From Piscinibacter sp. (GTDB lineage: Bacteria; Pseudomonadota; Gammaproteobacteria; Burkholderiales; Burkholderiaceae_C), in NCBI GenBank assembly GCA_016706565.1, contig JADJJI010000011.1, forward strand, positions 620,001 to 684,000: 64,000 nt of DNA, read 5' to 3'. The notes under the pieces are model-generated. The model ran no database searches. It saw only the letters and a list, made by a program, of their open reading frames with translations, and was not told the DNA's origin. Position numbers and translations under genes: made by a program. Shown here piece after piece: positions 62,393 through 64,000 of the stretch (position 1 is its first letter; each line of letters begins with the position of its first letter).

Positions 62393-64000
62393 TCAGCGCC
62401 GCGCCCGGCCGCGGCCGGGGTCGTGCTGCTTCAGCCAGCCGAAGTACTCGGCGTACCAGAGCTTCGAGTTGCGAGGCTTGAGGATCCAGTGGTTCTCGTC
62501 CGGGTACCAGAGCAGCCGCGCATCCACGCCGCGCGCCTTCAGCGTGTTGTAGTAGGCCAGGCCCTGGCCGTCGGGCACGCGGTAGTCGAGCGCGCCGTGG
62601 ATCACCAGCGTGGGCGTCTTCATCTTGCCGGCGAAGGCATGCGGGCTCTGCGCATGCACCTTGGCCATGTCGTCCCAGTACGAGGCGCCGAGCTCGCGCG
62701 GGAACCAGGTGTAGGCGTCTTCGGCGAACATAGCCGTCCAGTCGAAGCAGCCGGCATGGCACACGTAGGCTTGGTAGCGGCCGGGCTTCACGTGGCCGTT
62801 CATCCACGCCACCATGTAGCCGCCGTAGCTGCCACCGGTGGCGAACACGCGCTTGCGGTCCGCCCAGGGCTTCTTCAGCAGCCAGTCGGTCGCGGCTTCG
62901 ACGTCCTGCAGTTCGAGCTCGCCCCAGCGGTGCGTGATGCTGTCGAGGAAGGCGTAGCCGAAGCCGCTCGAGCCGTGGTAGTTCACGCAGGCCACGACGT
63001 AGCCCTGTGCGGCGAAAACGTGGTTGTTCCAGCGGTAGTGGAAGGTGTCGCCGCTGGCCGCATGCGGGCCGCCGTGGATGGAATGCAGCACCGGGTACTT
63101 CTTGCGCGCGTCGAATCCGGGCGGGTAGACGACCCACATCTGCACCTCGTCGCCCTGCGCGCCCTTGATGCGCACATCCTCGTGCGTGCCGAACTTGAGC
63201 CTGGCCAGCAGCTCGTCGTTGAAGCGCTCCAGGCGCCGCGGCGGCTCGCCGTCGCGATGCGCATGCACACGCGCCGGGTGATCCATCGCATCGGCCGCGC
63301 AGACGACCACGCCGGCCGCCACGTCGAAGGACTGCACCCAGCCGCCGGCCGCGACGCGCGTGGCGCTGCGGCTGCGCAGCTCGAAGCGCCACAGGTGATT
63401 GCGTGCCTCGGCTTCGGCGGTGAAGTGCACGCTCTGGCCGTCGTCGGCCCAGCGCAGCGGGCCGTGCACGGCGTGGTCCCACTCGGCACTGAGCACGCGC
63501 CAGCGGCCGCCGCGCTCGAGCAGCGCGAGCTGCGCCGGCATCGTGTGCTTCTTGCCCTGGTGGCTGGCGACGAAGGCGATGCGCTGGCCGTCGGGGCTGT
63601 AGCGAGGGTGTTCGAGGTCCCAGCCCTTGTCGTGCACCAGGGTCTCGGTCCGCCGCGTGCGCAGGTTCAGCTCGGACAGCACCTTGCAGTTGTCCATGCG
63701 CTTCTCGGCCGCCGCGTCGTGCACGAAGGCGATGCGCTTGCCATCCGGCGCGATGTCGAAGGTGTTCGCATCGGGCTCGGCGCGCGAGAGCTCCAGGCCG
63801 CTGCCCTCGAACAGGTCGGTGACGCGGCCGCTGGCCACGTCCAGCACGTGCAGGTGGGCGACGCGGCCCATCGGCACGTTGTGGTCCCAGTAGCGGTACT
63901 GCGCCTCGCTGGTGGCGTAGCCGCTTTCCTTGCGCTCCTTGAACTCCTTGTGGCGCTTCGCCTGCGCCTGGCTGCCCTTGAGCTCCGGCCAGACCCACGA
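62393..64000 (-). CDS. S9-family (prolyl oligopeptidase-like) peptidase, N-terminus cut by the window
   Basis: Open from the right edge to TGA at 62393; at least 535 residues are visible. Blade-type propeller repeats (LHVLDVASGRVTDLF, APDGKRIAFVHD, SPDGQRIAFVAS) are followed by an alpha/beta hydrolase domain. The catalytic triad is visible as the Ser in GGSYGGYM, the Asp in HGALDYRVPDG and the His in DENHW. The sequence is of the acylaminoacyl/dipeptidyl peptidase type. The true start lies beyond 64000; the internal GTG near 63877 is not the gene start because the protein continues upstream (SWVWPELKGSQAQAKRH). Confidence 0.88.
   Translation of the reverse strand, partial: SWVWPELKGSQAQAKRHKEFKERKESGYATSEAQYRYWDHNVPMGRVAHLHVLDVASGRVTDLFEGSGLELSRAEPDANTFDIAPDGKRIAFVHDAAAEKRMDNCKVLSELNLRTRRTETLVHDKGWDLEHPRYSPDGQRIAFVASHQGKKHTMPAQLALLERGGRWRVLSAEWDHAVHGPLRWADDGQSVHFTAEAEARNHLWRFELRSRSATRVAAGGWVQSFDVAAGVVVCAADAMDHPARVHAHRDGEPPRRLERFNDELLARLKFGTHEDVRIKGAQGDEVQMWVVYPPGFDARKKYPVLHSIHGGPHAASGDTFHYRWNNHVFAAQGYVVACVNYHGSSGFGYAFLDSITHRWGELELQDVEAATDWLLKKPWADRKRVFATGGSYGGYMVAWMNGHVKPGRYQAYVCHAGCFDWTAMFAEDAYTWFPRELGASYWDDMAKVHAQSPHAFAGKMKTPTLVIHGALDYRVPDGQGLAYYNTLKARGVDARLLWYPDENHWILKPRNSKLWYAEYFGWLKQHDPGRGRARR

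Overview
The window is chromosomal DNA of a very GC-rich bacterium. Codon use, gene families and neighbourhoods (ubiJ-ubiB, ligase-associated repair genes, ybhP-clsB pair, Bug/TTT periplasmic binding proteins, tamA-tamB) point to Burkholderiales, most like the Rubrivivax/Leptothrix/Methylibium group. That placement is inferred from the sequence alone. No phage, IS element, CRISPR array or rRNA was seen. One tRNA gene (Arg, CCU) is present.

Layout. 1-60: tail of an unknown + gene. 73-4994 (-): galE, manC, UDP-glucuronate epimerase and nucleotide-sugar dehydrogenase, a sugar-nucleotide operon for surface polysaccharide. 5087-7206 (+): ubiJ-ubiB (ubiquinone). 7190-8317 (-): orphan PotF-like binding protein. 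8489-11381 (+): FmdB-type zinc ribbon, DUF502 membrane protein and aspS with a clear terminator. 11446-13912 (+): nudB, YbhP-like phosphatase and clsB. 14001-17479 (+): ligase-associated exonuclease, ATP-dependent DNA ligase and a lipoprotein; the last two each carry a one-base frameshift. 17557-18264 (+): methyltransferase. 18240-22485 (-): menG/ubiE-like, menA-like, a TTT binding protein, RatA-like and asparaginase. 22656-23888 (+): HemN-like radical SAM protein behind an FNR-like palindrome. 23904-25382 (-): cytochrome c and DUF748 protein. 25477-27219 (+): EamA transporter and DUF429 protein. 27170-32150 (-): hoxFUYHW, a NAD-linked bidirectional [NiFe] hydrogenase, with hoxH frameshifted. 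32313-36957 (+): diguanylate cyclase, ligase-associated DEXH helicase, YkvA-like protein and SNase. 37072-38908 (-): arginase and LOG-family protein. 38931-45343: UPF0324 exporter and GntR regulator (-), divergent from suyA-suyB-slcC-comC-TTT binding protein (+), a sulfolactate degradation locus. 45359-47657 (-): MoeB-like and CtpA protease. 47802-50618: divergent iron ABC ATPase and permease around a Fur-like box. 50632-53508: LysR/DUF2917 pair, a small hypothetical, msrB and msrA. 53791-61074 (-): tRNA-Arg, tamB, tamA and a VWA protein. 61186-62388 (+): second diguanylate cyclase. 62393-64000 (-): S9 peptidase cut by the window edge.

How the genes work together. The window suggests a metabolically flexible, facultatively anaerobic organism: NAD-linked hydrogenase, two terminal menaquinone-type genes beside ubiquinone genes, an FNR-like site before a HemN-like gene, and use of the organosulfonate sulfolactate with a likely sulfite exporter. 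Several genes start 6-8 nt after a -10-like hexamer, as expected for leaderless mRNAs. Three separate one-base frameshifts, each fixed by adding one C or G, may be assembly errors rather than real gene loss.
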